Shown: positions 11,901-23,192, counted from the first letter of the stretch. The stretch is 64,000 bases of DNA from Ligustrum vulgare (GCA_963555705.1 OY743190.1:14979501-15043500), one strand, 5' to 3'. Numbers and translations: made by a program. Notes: generated from the letters alone by a model not told the origin.

Positions 11901-12503
11901 TTCTGACGGCTGATCGGGATGCTAGATGAACCACTCAAAACAGTGGCGTGAGTGTGGCAGGATTGGAAGGTGAAACATTTTACGGGGCAATTGCAACAAG
12001 TACTTGAGTTGTCATATATTGGTGAATTTTCAGTCGTACTCTTCAGGTGCAAATGGTTTAGGACACAAGGGAAAAAAACATCAACTGACAACAATATAAC
12101 GAGCATTGATGTCAGTTCCGAGGCATTCAAGGATGACCAATTCATACTGGCGTCTCAAGCGCGACATGTGTTTTATATAAATGATCCTCTTAGGGGTCCC
12201 AACTGGCGAGTTGTCGAAGAAGTTAACCATCAGAGAGCTTGGGAGGTACGTGAGACGAATGGTACCGAGACTGATGTAGTTCACATTGACACATCATCGA
12301 GGTTCACACTGTTCGTAGATCTAGGTCCGTTAGAGGAGATCAACTTGCGTCGAGTGACCAGTGGGGATCTCGATGTCTCAGTGGGTGCCAGGGAAGTACA
12401 CTTGACCGATCAATCAAGTGTCTCCGAGATATCTGACATGGAGAATGAAGACATTGATGACAACGTTGAGGATCGAGTACAGTCCTATAGTGATTCGGAC
12501 TAG
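9000..12503 (+). pseudogene. TNP2-like CACTA transposase, broken
   Basis: Family role: catalytic transposase (Pfam Transposase_21) of CACTA elements. Domain order seen: transposase-associated N-terminus (MDKSWIKLNR at 9000, CNKCLNR at 9124), core with CKNDCSLFW (9598-9624), LAPRLKRFYS (about 9739), LLITGPRSPEKDMDVF (10048-10095), GYGACPTCN (10258-10284) and KHNLNVMHVEKN (10585-10620); DUF4218 (HLVMHLPDEAILGGPV, 11123-11170); exons around 11600-11690 (RQEFVAWF) and 11782-11926 (SYPACIVNSVRF); then a DUF4216-like part (YIGEFSVVLFRCKWF, about 12015-12059) and an acidic tail. Lesions: frameshift near 9125, TAG at 9643, TAG at 9961, TAA after GKHP at 10483, frameshift/TGA at 11110, TGA after DRDAR at 11927. 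Several stops fit CAG/CAA-to-TAG/TAA or CGA-to-TGA. The product cannot be whole. Confidence 0.9.
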
Positions 12504-12784
12504 ATGATTGGTATTGCATGTAATCTATGACATATTTTTCACATTGAACTATTAATTAATCTTGTTTGAAATATTTGATTATTAAATAATTTATGTGCTA
12601 TCGAATACTTGTAAAATTTGTTACTATAAATTTTACAAGTATCCACTTTTTTTGAACATTACAAAATTTTGTACAAATAAAAGTTTTTTCAGAAATAGGT
12701 GGACATTTACTCATTTCATTTTTTTCTTTCCTCTGTTTCGCAAATATATTTAAAAACAAGATTTATTTAAATATATAAATTGCC

Positions 12785-12848
<64 letters not shown>

Positions 12849-13743
12849 TAATGAGGTATTTTATTTATTTGTTGTTCTTATTTTAATATTATGAATTATT
12901 TATCCTATATATTATTATGTGATTGATGTTTTTGAATAAAAATTGGGGGGAAAATGTTAAAATACGATAAGGACCTATCATGTTGGCAGTTGCCATTTAA
13001 GGATCTATCGTTTTTTTAGTAAGATTAGACCTCAAATCATCTTTATTTGCCCCATAATGATCTCGAGTAAGTAGTCAAATAAAGACCCATCGGTTTAGGT
13101 AACTGTCTATTAAGGACCAATCGTTTTATGACACTGCTTATTAAGGACCTATCATTTCAAGGTTTTGCATTTTAATTTACTTTTAGAATATTGTCCCATC
13201 AAATTTTATTTCCCGTTATAACTCCATTGAACAATTCAAAAAATACAATTGGTGTTTGTAAATATCGTGAGAAATATGTTGATGTATTCCACAAAATTAA
13301 TATTTACTCATAATATTACATCAAACATGATATACAATTAAATAAACTAACGAATTTGCATTTTTTTTAAATTAATATTATACTCATAATATTACATCGA
13401 ACATGATATAGCTCATAAAAATTATTCACATTAACAATCATGTATTATTTACATACATAAATTGATTTACTATTCGAAGCAGGTATTATAATTTGAATTA
13501 TTTATATTATTTATTAAATTTAATTAGTTATTGTGATATAATATTATTTTTCATGCATTTTGGATTTGTGTTGTGTTGTACATTTTGCATTTCTTATTTT
13601 TATTAGTTTTGTCTTTTTTAAAAGTTATGAATTTGATAATATTTTTTATTAAAACATTATTGTATTATTTTTTATTTTATATGATTGTTTAATTAACATA
13701 TTTTCATAAATTTGGATCGAAATTATTATTATAAATATATTCT
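12504..13743. other. Non-coding CACTA interior
   Basis: AT-rich, with no plausible coding exon. At 12960-13170 a loosely repeated wording (AAGGACCTATC / AAGGACCAATCG / AAGGATCTATCG) occurs four times, as in the spacers of degraded retroelement leaders. The rest is featureless apart from the TTA microsatellite. Confidence 0.5.
12788..12847. repeat. (TTA)n microsatellite
   Basis: About twenty uninterrupted trinucleotide units of TTA/ATT. A simple repeat, probably variable in length between individuals. Confidence 0.95.
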
Positions 13744-13770
13744 CGTGCATCGTACGGATGAAAATACTAT
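13744..13770 (+). other. Possible decayed Helitron 3' end
   Basis: CGTGCATCGTACG could form a stem of four to five pairs, and after GATGAAAATA comes CTAT where a Helitron would have CTAG. The wording matches the better-preserved Helitron ends at 37425-37450 and 46599-46626. One mutated base in the CTRR makes this a tentative call. Confidence 0.4.
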
Positions 13771-13899
13771 GTTTAATTACTTTGAAATCATACATAAACC
13801 AATATATAAACAATATATTTTACCTTGACAAAAAAATTAAAAACCTAAAATAGCTTATTTTAAAGATTTAACGTCAAATTATTTAGATTTCGCTCAATT

Positions 13900-14212
13900 T
13901 TCGACCCCCCGCCAAAACTTGGAGCCCTAAATATACTATCAGAATAAGAAATGGAGACCCGCCTCCTCTCCCTTTCTTGATCTTCGTCGTTGACAGTCAC
14001 ACCACCGCCACCACCTCAATCACGCCGCCAACGCCTGGGTGTCCCCAAGAGAATACCGTGTTCCAGCATTGTCCAGGTAGTTATTGGTCCATTTTTTCTT
14101 CGTTGCCCAGTTTCACACTTTCGGTTTGCAATTTTATTTTCTAATTGATAAAAGATTTTATTGTAGTTGATAGATATTTCCGAGATTGGGTGTTTTTGGA
14201 TGAGAATTTGAC
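13900..14212 (+). other. GC-rich exon-like segment inside the CACTA
   Basis: Between AT-rich flanks lies a C-rich stretch (ACCGCCACCACCTCAATCAC, about 14000-14030) ending GTCCAG|GTAGTT at 14072-14073, which looks like the 5' leader or first exon of a host gene with a donor site. I do not recognise the protein in any frame. Capture of a host gene fragment by the CACTA is possible; a decayed repeat is the alternative. Confidence 0.3.
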
Positions 14213-14527
14213 TTGGGTCACTTTCATTCATCCTTGTTTTTTCTTCTCCAGAAAGCGCCCCCTCCCCCCCCCCTTCCTCTTTTATTTTTTTTAGCTTATG
14301 ATGTAGAGTGAATTGTGATTGAAGTTTGAATTGTGATGCTAGTCATACTTATTTGTTGAGCTTAAATGATATTGGGTCACTTTCATTCATCCATCTTTTT
14401 CCTTCTCCAGAAAGCCCCCCCCCCCCCCCCCCCCCCTCTTTTAATTTTTTTAGCTTATGATGAAGTGTGAATTGTGATTGAAGTTTGAATTGTGATGCTA
14501 CTCATACTTATTTGTTGAGCTTAAATG
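14213..14527. repeat. Tandem duplication with long poly-C
   Basis: Two copies of about 158 bp, both starting TGGGTCACTTTCATTCATCC (14214 and about 14374), with few changes. Each contains a C run after CCAGAAAGC; in the second copy it is a nearly pure tract of about 20 Cs, which sequencing and assembly often mis-size. Confidence 0.8.
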
Positions 14528-14688
14528 CAATTGGGCAGAGGCCAACTCTTGAGTAAAATGCACTATGTGGCAGAGGTTTTAAGATATGATACTAAGTAGC
14601 AATTGGTATCACACCCCTTGTTTACATTGAAGGGGAGCAGACTTCTATATGGTTGGGAGTGAAATAGAAAAAGGAGAATATATACATT
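14528..14688. other. Spacer
   Basis: About 160 bp that I cannot assign, between the tandem duplication and the LTR fragment. Confidence 0.4.
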
Positions 14689-14855
14689 TGTTGGGAACCC
14701 GGGTTACTCTACTCACAAAAATTGATTTCTTGTGGCTAGATTATCCCGTTACAGGATTTTCTGTTAGGTATTCAACTTGGAATAAATAATTTTGCACACA
14801 AAAATTGTTTTGAGAAGATTACCCTTGCAGCGTGTTTTACAATAATCTTCATCAA
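14689..14855. mobile_element. Fragment of copia LTR (same family as 25955)
   Basis: TGTTGGGAACCCGGGTTACTC and the next 150 bases match the start of the LTRs at 25955 and 33200 (shared TTGATTTCTTGTG, ATTATCCCGTTACAGG, AGAAGATTACC). The match stops abruptly at ACTGCTTCTT, where the minus-strand LTR of another family begins. So a whole copia insertion was reduced to one LTR tip by deletion. Confidence 0.85.
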
Positions 14856-16002
14856 CTGCTTCTTATTCCTTTCATGAAAACATTTGACTTTCTCATTTCG
14901 GTGCCAATGCATGCTTGATGATGCAATGACATGTAACGTGCATGCTTGAACATTCTTCTCAATAACATATGTTTTCCTAAAGTAAATGCAATTCATCAAG
15001 GCAAGTAATTTGCACGACAGTCATTTACACATAACTTTCACATTTACATTCAACTTCTATGAAAATAGGGGGAAGTTTACTTACTTGATGTCCTTAATAT
15101 TTACCGTTTTCTTGATTTGCAAGTGGAGGAACATCGGCTTCCCGTGACGTCAATGTACCAAATATCCTAATTGTTCACATTCATCAATAAATATGACTCT
15201 TAGTTCACAAACACATTTGAAATTCTTTTTAATACTAACCAATCCCAATATACCACACATTCAAAACGAACAATAAAATTTCACTGAACATTACGAAGTC
15301 ATCTTATCCTTTTTAATAATGGCAGAACATCCCATCGAGATCAAGATTTCAGATTAACCTAAGTGTGACCTTAGGATATGACAAAAACACATAAAACCCA
15401 TGTTCAAGACAAAGAATGAATCTCAATGTACATTAGAAAGTCTTCTCATCTTTTAAATTCAAACTCATTAAATATTTAACTTAACTCAACTTTACAGAAT
15501 ATCAATTTACCATTACAGGTCAACGTGGTTAAAATTAACATTGCCAAAATTTGAAGTTTGAAAATAATTTGTAAATAAATTCCTAAATCCAAACTTCACA
15601 TTACAACTCAAACATTACCAAACAATTAACTAATTTCATAATCTCATCAAATATGAAATATTCACATACTTCAATAAATATGACTTTAAGTATTCCTAAC
15701 TAAAGTTAAAACTTCGATTTAACCTAATGCGACCTTACATTAACATTAAAGCACATAAAATCAGTTAAAACACCTTTCATACTCCCAATTCTCAAAACAT
15801 TACATTTTAAATCCTTAAAAAGCATAGAAATGTAGGATTATAATTAATGTCTCAATTTAAAATAAGATCAATTAAAATATCCTGCATTAATAAATTCCAA
15901 AAATCTGAAATTTTATATATATATATACACAACTCTAAATATACACACATATTTACACATTATTCACTAACTGAGGTCAAGAATCTTAAAATCCATTGTA
16001 TA

Positions 16003-16051
<49 letters not shown>

Positions 16052-16165
16052 TAAATACTTCTATACATACATATATATAAACATTATTCAAATCTCAAAA
16101 TTAACCTTCAAAATTCGAAATCTACATATTTGAAATCTGAAGATCTTAGCATATATACATACACT

Positions 16166-16235
<70 letters not shown>

Positions 16236-16901
16236 ATACACAAACCCGTTTGTGTGTGTGTGAAAAAAAAAAGTGTGTCGTGTGTGTGTAAAATCGCGAG
16301 TGACTGCGCGACCGTGGGTGCGAGCTCGAGCAGTTGCGGTCGAGAGGGAGGAAAGAAAAACAAAAAAACTAATCTTACCGTGGAGGGGAGGTGGTGGAGG
16401 CCGGGGTTGTGGTTGGCGTCGCCGGAAGAGGTTCGGTTAGGACGGGAGACAGAGAGAGCCGAGAGAACGATGTTGCAGCCGTGAGGGAGTCGAGACAGAG
16501 AAGGCGTCGGGTGAGAGGGTGAGAATGAGGGTTAGGTTAGATTTTAAGTGTAATCTTTAGGGAATTTGCAATTTAGTCCCTCATTCTCCCTAAGTTTCAA
16601 AATTAAGTACACATCTATCATAAATTTACAAAATACCCTAAAATTTATCACTTATAATAATTTGACAAAAATAGAAATTGGCAAGCTTAGGAAATAAAAC
16701 AATTATTCACATAAATTGCAAGTAAACAAATTTATAATTTTCTAATTGGCACATTGAGCGAGACGGCGTCCAAATCCTTCCACTGCAAAATAATTCAAAT
16801 AATTATCAACAATAATAATGTCAATAATGATTAATAGAGACATTAATAGAAAAATTACGCGAAATTCATGAAAGCCCGTAAAACGAAAAAACGGTATTAC
16901 A
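14856..16901 (-). mobile_element. Truncated large LTR, minus strand (same family as 52262)
   Basis: Read on the minus strand this matches the solo LTR at 52262-55101: the start TGTAATACC (here ending at 16901), the block TTGAATTATTTTGCAGTGG (near 16790), a GC-rich transcribed-looking part (16300-16560), an AT/GT microsatellite zone and the GCATGCATTGGCA segment near 14910. The last kilobase of the LTR is missing; the break abuts the copia LTR fragment at 14855. There is no coding content. Confidence 0.8.
16007..16234. repeat. (TA)n microsatellites
   Basis: Two runs of alternating TA/AT (about 16007-16040 and 16170-16234) with short ACAC/ATAC tails, within the truncated LTR. The open frames crossing them have no meaning. 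Confidence 0.9.
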
Positions 16902-17139
16902 ATTAGTGTCAATTATTTAAGGTTTTCTTTTACTAGCTTTTATTATTTTTAAGTTTACACAGGTTCTGTTCAAATCTAATGTTACCTATGTGAGAATAAT
17001 TTTTTTGTTAATGTTGGGAAATAAAGCATTTCCAATGTGATCTTGCATCAATTTATATCAAGTCCAAAGGTTAATAATTTCTCACTACAAGTTATCATGC
17101 ATTATTTGGTTGTCTTTAAATGCTTCATAGTCCCAAAAT

Positions 17140-18701
17140 ATGGCCGATGTATTGTCTCACGGAGGAGATGGGGGCAATCAGGACCCCGATAGAGGTGGAC
17201 GTCGATTGTCGCCCTCTTGCGAGTCAGGTACTTCTTTCTTAAGACTGTTGGATCATTTTTACTTTTCAAGATATATTGGTTTTATTTTTCACACTTATAG
17301 AATAATAACTTTGTTACTTTATTCACTTCATTTAGCGCCACCGTCAAAGAGGCCTGGTAAGTCACGGATGTTGAAGGTCGAGAGGCATTTCAAAGATAAT
17401 GGTAGTGTTCCATTGCCAATAGCATTTGACTTGGACATAGAGAGGACAGTTCGTCCTATTGGTCCCAATGAGCCGGAGTTCATCCGTTTTTTGGGGACAA
17501 CGGTACGCCAATTCATAGTTCCCAAGTATATGGGATGGAACAAAATTCCACAACATTTGAAGGACCGCGTTCGTGCAGAGATTGAGGTAGCGAGATTTAA
17601 TTTTTTTTTTAAATTTTAATGTGTTTAAATTATGCAATTTTTATTAAAGAATGAAATATAACTTTTTTCACATAAATATTTCAACATAAAAGGCGATGTT
17701 GCACCAGAGAAACACCATTGGGTTGATAACGGCATTGACAGAAGTGTCGCTGAGCGTTATAAGGATTACAAAAGCAAGGCCCACAAATATTATAAGAGAC
17801 ATGGACGCACAAAACCTTTCGAAGACATTGACATGGTTGAGTTGGGCAACTGTGTGGACTTATTCGAGAGTGCATCCTTTAAGGTACATTAACTATTTAT
17901 ATTTAATTTAATAATTTTAAATTTTTTTTATATTTCATTTATAACAGCATTTTTATAGATAATGTTTTACTTTGTATTTTTTAGGCTGCGTCTCTGAGGA
18001 ACACAACCAATCGAGCCAAGACTCCATACCAAAGTTTGCAGGGGTCTAAGAGTATTGTGGCAACGCGTCATGCTAAGTAAGTACTTAATTTCATATAATA
18101 TTATTTATTTATTTACTTATTAGTGATTATTATTTACTAGCTTTGATTTATTTTATTTTTTCAGAGAAATCCTGAGACACAAGAGTGGGCTCCCATTCTG
18201 GATACATGGAGATCTACTCATACCCGACTGACCGATCAGGGTGAAATTTGGGTCAGTGAGCAGGCCTAGAATCATTACGTAAGTATTATTTAATTTTTTT
18301 CATTTTTTAAAAAGTTTATACAATTTAAATTTGCTTTTTTTACCTAATCATTTCATTTTTTGAAAATTCAGAACGCTATGCTTGAAGTGAGGGAGACGCA
18401 AACGCAGCAAGCCAACTCCTCTGGGACACAATTAGATGAGCACAATGTCATTCGGGATGTGCTCGGAGAGCGACGGGGCCACGTGAGCGGAGTTGGCCGG
18501 ACCATCACTGGCGTCTCCAATTCAGCATCGTCGACTGCAACTTCAGCTGCTATAGTAGAGTCGGTGCGTGTGGTAGAGCTCGAGCAGATAGTGAAGAACC
18601 AAGCTGCTCAGATGGAGACCCAGGCTGCTCAGATAAAGACCCAGGCTGCTCAAATGGCTGATCTCCAGTCTCAGCTTACTCGACTAAATGCAATGTTCTA
18701 G
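17140..18701 (+). pseudogene. CACTA Transposase_24-type (Ptta/En/Spm) gene, slightly broken
   Basis: Second gene of the CACTA; the family is taken to be the DNA-binding helper of En/Spm-like elements. Apparent exons: 17140-17227, 17336-17586 (VPKYMGWNKIPQHLKDRV), 17693-17882 (VDNGIDRSVAERYKDYKSKA, EDIDMVELGNCVDLFE), about 17985-18075 (RAKTPYQSLQGSKSIV), about 18164-18279 (NPETQEWAPILDTWRSTHTR) and 18372-18701. The last exon has Q/A-rich heptad-like repeats (AAQMETQAAQIKTQAAQM), probably a coiled coil for dimerisation, as TnpA-like proteins have. Exon borders mostly follow GT-AG. Lesions: the join into the third exon is one base out of frame, and TAG follows VSEQA at 18267-18269. Better preserved than the TNP2 gene. 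Following it, 18777-18845 is a GAT/GAC-rich stretch coding only Asp/Gly repeats out of frame. Confidence 0.8.
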
Positions 18702-19029
18702 TAGAATTTTACGGGACTAGCTTCGGGCTTAGATGTGACGCCGATTGGGGGTTCCAAACCCTCGGATAGGATGGACGGGGACGATGACGATGACGATGAC
18801 GATGGTGATGGTGATGATTATTACAAGGACGATGATGATGACTAGACTTGTAGGGTACTTTTTCATGTTGTAAATAATCACTTTTGTAGACAATCTTCTT
18901 ATCTAATGCATTTTATTACTTCTCTACTTTTTAATTATGTTAAAAATAATTGATAATTATAATATTTTTCAATATTTATTTGGTCATACAAAGGGGAAAC
19001 AAAAATAAATAAATAAATAAATCTCCAAT

Positions 19030-19320
19030 ATTTTAGCGACTTATTTGTCGTCACATCAGTTTTAGGGACTAGGGGCGACAATTGTCGTCCCTTATACCCT
19101 GTCATTAGAGACGACAATTGTCGTCCCTGATACCCTCTCATCAGGGACGACATTTTTCGTCCCTGATATGTTAGAAACGACTGTAGTCGTCGCTAATCAG
19201 TATCAGCCACGGACCTACACCGCCGACAAGTAGGGACGAAAATGTCGTCGCAAATACGTTATTACGACGACTATTTGGTCTTTTGCGACGACTTTTGTCG
19301 TCTCTGTTGACTAATATTCT
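19030..19320. repeat. CACTA 3' subterminal repeat array
   Basis: Many GACGAC/GTCGTC motifs, often as inverted pairs (ACGACAATTGTCGTCCC twice, 19075-19150), ending in the right TIR. It mirrors the 5' array and supports the boundaries of the element. Confidence 0.85.
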
Positions 19321-19497
19321 TGTAGTGTAATAGTATAACACAGATTATAATACTATTAATGACACATGTACCATAATAATTATTAAAATATTTATTACAT
19401 TATTATTAACATTTTCATAACTTTTCAGATTTAGAAAGTCATTTTTTGTGGGAAACTATGTGCGTGTTATTTTTTATAGGAATTCTGTTATTAATTA

Positions 19498-19791
19498 CTC
19501 CTTCCATCCCGTAAAGATGGACTTATATTCCTTATTTATCCGTCCCAAATTATAGACTACTTTCTTTATTGAAAGTATATATATATATATATATATATTT
19601 AAGTTTTTTAATATGTCTTTATTTAATGTACATTATTATCAACAAATATAAACTAATTCTATTTTAATCATTATTTAATGTAGGGATATATCAGGAAAAT
19701 GTAAGAATAATTTATATTTCTAATTGCATTAATTACTTTTCTTAATTTGTGTGAAAATAGAAATAAATCTATCTTGACGGGCGAGGGGGGG
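19498..19791. mobile_element. Stowaway-like MITE, copy B
   Basis: Same element as 2245-2525, with CTCCTTCCATCCCG at the left, a more altered right end (GGGCGAGGGGGGG), and TA flanks. An AT run at 19578-19601 has expanded in this copy. Confidence 0.7.
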
Positions 19792-20326
19792 TATTATATA
19801 TAGATAGATAGTTCCTGTAGTCGATTAATTAATTCCATGAATGTCTATTAGCTTTTTTATTTCATTTTATGGTTTGAAAATTGTAGACATTTTAACTTTT
19901 AGAAATCAATTAACCGTAAGTTTGGCTTTAGTCATCAAATTAAAATTGTAAAGTATAAAATATATCACGTGTTCAGATATTACTACGCCTAATAGATTAA
20001 AAAACTAGAAAAATAAACAATTAGACGGTAAAAGAAACATGGAAGTCGCAACTTTATGTTTTACATTTTTGGTTATTTTTCATTATATATGAATGCACAA
20101 TTTATGCATATAAGTTACTTGTCTCTTTTATTTTATTGTGCTAATAAATTTATGCAATTCATACAAAGATATTAGACCAAGTAAGAAATCTTATAGGGGG
20201 GATTAAATTATTAATTATCCACAATTTATGTATGTAAGTGATGTTTTATTGTTGTTCGTCTTGTTATTTTTGTCGAACATTGTATTTTTACAACTTATTC
20301 AATAAATAATTGTCAATTATATCTTA

Positions 20327-20353
20327 CGTGCATTGGACACGCGTGGTTACTAG
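20327..20353 (+). other. Helitron 3' end upstream of LTP gene B
   Basis: CGTGCATTGGACACGCGTGG followed by TTACTAGT: a short stem (CGTG/CACG) and CTAG before T, in the same wording as 37425-37450. The homologous site in block A (3063-3090) is mutated (no CTAG). It suggests that part of the 1-kb tract upstream of both LTP genes is an old non-autonomous Helitron. Confidence 0.55.
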
Positions 20354-20744
20354 TGTGTTTTATAACACATTGTACACACATATATGTCAACAATCAAGTT
20401 TTAAATCTATACAAACAATTACATTAAAAAGTGGTGATGTGTAAAATTTTAATTGAGTAAAAAATTAAGGGGACACCAGATATAGACAGCAAACAATAAA
20501 CACCAAATTATGCAATTACCTTCAAAGGTAACTAATCAATAATCACAATTCCACATGATCTCATTCTGAATTTATGTCCTTATAAAGCATTAATTAATTC
20601 TTATCATATACGAGAATATTTATTGTTGCATTTGCCTTTAGTTTTTTACAATATTTGCTCCAGAAATATAGATTTGCGTAATAATTTTCATAACGACAAG
20701 GTCTTTCGGATTGGACCAAATAGAATCTGAACCAATCCTTTCAC

Positions 20745-20752
20745 TATAAATA
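20745..20752 (+). promoter_or_regulatory. TATA box of LTP gene B
   Basis: TATAAATA 85 bases before the ATG, with CCAAT about 13 bases upstream, identical in layout to copy A. Confidence 0.7.
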
Positions 20753-20836
20753 GAACCTTTTCCTTGCAAACTTCATCACTACAAACACAAAAACCCCAAC
20801 ACCCAAACTCTTCCCTTAAGCTTTGAAATCAAGAGA

Positions 20837-21409
20837 ATGGCGTTGAGATCAAGTCCTTGTTTAGCAGGGCTAGTGGTCTTGGCACTGATTTGCTTTTTCC
20901 CTTCCATCTCTGCAGATGACGTTTCATGCTCACAGGCCATAACGGATTTGTTGCCGTGCCAGATATTTCTGTTGGGATTTGGTGATATTAGTGCCCCTTG
21001 TTGCCAGGGAGCTCAAACCTTATTTAAAAGTGTCGCTAATTCCTTAACAGACCGTAAAATTGTCTGCGAGTGTCTAAAAAAAGCTTTATTGACTTTTGGT
21101 GTTAATCTGGACAGAGCACAACAACTTCCCCAGCTTTGCAAGATTGATATTAATGTACCTATTCGACCCGACGTGGACTGCAATAAGTAAGTTTTCTTTT
21201 CTTAAGCTCTATATATATTATGTATATGCTTCATTTTCTGGAAGAGAAAACTCATCAAAAACCCAACTTTGGGAAGTAATTCTGGGGTTAAAAGTTTCAT
21301 ATACATGTTTTAATTACCCCCAAATTTTATACTTAGAAGGATTGTTCCAATGTGCAGGATTCAGATGAATGAAGGCATTCAGGTCCGTAATTTCGAGGCA
21401 CAGCCATGA
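20837..21409 (+). CDS. Non-specific lipid transfer protein, type I-like
   Basis: Exons 20837-21186 and 21358-21409 (GTAAGT donor, GTGCAG acceptor), 402 bp, 133 residues. A secreted lipid-carrier family acting in the apoplast. Signal peptide of about 26 residues (ALICFFPSISA), then all eight Cys in the type I layout C-X9-C-X13-CC-X20-CXC-X21-C-X13-C, with Glu as the X of CXC. No in-frame stop; both splice sites are intact, and TATA and CCAAT boxes are kept, so this is the best candidate for a functional gene in the window. The 15-residue tail encoded by exon 2 (start IQMNEG) is shared with copy A and follows the last Cys. Intron position just after the final Cys codons is as in other plant LTP genes. 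The class could also be written LTP1/DIR1-like; the exact substrate is unknown. Confidence 0.9.
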
Positions 21410-21545
21410 GAGGAATCCATCTTCGAAAGTTAAGTTGACATAAGCGAACTAGGATTCTATGATGCAAGGAAAGTGCAATTTGAATGGATAAATCACAAGA
21501 TTTGTTAGTTTTGTATATGCATCGAAATGAATATCAAATAATTAT

Positions 21546-22348
21546 GTTTTTGTTCCCCAAGAGTGCTTCTATTTTTTATTTTTCAACTACAGAAACTTTC
21601 ATTACGAATTATAGAGGGTCAAAAAAAAAAAAAAAAAAAAGGTCAGAGATATGCTCATAAACCGACTTAAAAAATATGTCTTTATGAAATTATTAAAAAT
21701 TATATGATCTCAAGTGACACACTAGTAAACTCGTAATTTTCCCTCTCTTGCGTGATACGTAAAATCACCAATGGTTTCCATACTCTACACCACGTGCTAT
21801 TAAATTTTGAAACTTTAAATAGAACTTTTATTATTAAAGTCCACGATCGGAACAATTTGCGCACTGAAGATAGACGATATGAATGATTTGCACAAATTAT
21901 CCATATTTTACAGAAAAAATTGACAAGATGAAACACGATGACCAACTCCACGAGAAAATGTTATCACGAGGGAGTAGATGTCAAATTTGAAATGATAAGC
22001 AATTTATATAATGAGTGCACATGATAGATGTTTTTAAGTGGAACGTACTTGATTTCAACCACACAATATCACATCACTCACTATTCAAAACATTTTTTTT
22101 TTTCAAATAAAGAATATCAAACAAAGGCTTATGAATTTTTAAGTGGTACTTGATGTTTATAATTGTTTTTCAAAAACATGATTTTTGAAATCTTAAATAA
22201 ACTTAAAATCCTGAACAATTGAACCAAGCTTATTTTTCTTGCAACACTGTTAAAACATGTGTATTTTTTTTAGGTGTTCTATATATATGTTTGTACAATT
22301 ATATCCTAGTCCAAACCCGTGCTATGTCAATTAAGGCAGTGTTTAAAA
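21546..22348. other. AT-rich intergenic DNA
   Basis: Contains a poly-A run of about 20 bases near 21620 but no coding frame, RNA gene or clear transposon end. Confidence 0.5.
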
Positions 22349-22566
22349 TAGAGATGACAATAAATCGAGCTAAGTCGGCTACATCTTTAGACACTTGAGC
22401 TTGGCCTGGTTCTTTGGCTTGTGGGTCTCGTGGACTTGTTTTTAAAAAAGAAATCAATGATATATATAAAAAACGAGAATAAAAGAGCTCACCACGAGCC
22501 AAAATGAGCCTGAGCTGCCCATAAATCAAGCCAAGCTCGTCGAGCACGGCCCATTTGCCAACCCTA
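22349..22566. mobile_element. hAT-like MITE
   Basis: The left end TAGAGATGACAATAAAT and the reverse of the right end, TAGGGTTGGCAAATGGG, are imperfect inverted repeats of the TAGRGWTGRCAA kind found in hAT-derived MITEs; the interior has the GAGCC/GAGCTC wording usual in them. No 8-bp TSD could be found, so the exact borders are uncertain. Confidence 0.5.
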
Positions 22567-22571
22567 GCTGG

Positions 22572-23190
22572 TGTTGGGTATTTGACCCAAATTAATCAAG
22601 TGCCTAGTGAAACATAATGAGTGTCTAGCTAAAACAAAGGATGGTGGAGCTAATTATGATGTCTATGAAATGATAATTAGTATAGGCTAATTATGACATT
22701 GTGTGGTCCAATAAAGCACGTCATAATTATCCTTGACTAATTATGATGTTTGGTGTTAAGAGTTTTCACGGTGAATTCTCCTCTATAAATTGAGGAGAAA
22801 TCAAGGAAGAAACTACCACCACAAACAAGTTGGTCTAATTAGTGACACACTGTGACCAAAGAGAGAAAATTGTGAGCCTAGCATATTGTGAAGTTTCTTG
22901 TAACTCTTTGTAGTGTAAATAAAATGGTAGAAATTATATGTGGTAAAGCTCGTTTGTTGTATTTTCTCTGTGGTCTGTGGGATTGGGTTGGTGAGTGAAA
23001 GTCTATATATTTGTAACAATTTAATATATAGTGAAAAGCTTTGGCGAGGGTCCGTGGACGTAGGCAAGTTGCCGAACCACGTAAATTTCTGTGTTCGTAT
23101 TTATTTTCTTATTTGCTTATTTTACTTTGAACATCGAAAGATCCTGTGGGAAAATTAAAGTGGGAATCGACGTGTCGAAAATTCCCAACA
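22572..23190 (+). repeat. 5' LTR of the short copia element
   Basis: 619 bp, TG...CA, with a TATA-like CTCTATAAATTG at about 22782. Followed after two bases by the primer binding site. Confidence 0.9.
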
Positions 23191-23192
23191 AG

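Larger units (their letters stand above)
7666..19327 (+). mobile_element. CACTA (En/Spm) transposon with both ends
   Basis: The left end CACTACAAGAAAACTG and the right end ATTCTTGTAGTG form an 11-bp terminal inverted repeat, flanked by the 3-bp target duplication TAA (7663-7665 and 19328-19330). Inside both ends are dense subterminal repeats of GACGAC/GTCGTC. It carries a TNP2-type transposase gene (9000-12503) and a Transposase_24-type gene (17140-18701), the usual two-gene plan. Both are damaged, and the space between them has been filled by LTR fragments and other repeats. The ends look intact, so it could in principle still be moved by a relative's transposase. Confidence 0.92.
19343..21545. 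repeat. LTP-containing duplicated block, copy B
   Basis: Homologous to 2095-4345 over its whole length. Its left border is close to the right end of the CACTA element. The gene in this copy keeps all eight cysteines. Confidence 0.85.

Noticed and set aside
14417..14446. Possible functional G-quadruplex at the poly-C tract
   Set aside because: A plain homopolymer within a tandem duplication, most likely slippage; its length is also unreliable in assemblies.
15847..16363. Open frames on both strands with Tyr/Ile repeats
   Set aside because: They are the translation of TA microsatellites in a truncated LTR.
17696..17911. 71-codon + strand frame starting MLHQRN
   Set aside because: It is the wrong frame of the Transposase_24 exon; the family-like text VDNGIDRSVAERY lies in the other frame.
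18777..18845. Asp-rich peptide downstream of the Transposase_24 gene
   Set aside because: A GAT/GAC trinucleotide run after the stop codon; could be an old C-terminal tail but no frame joins it.
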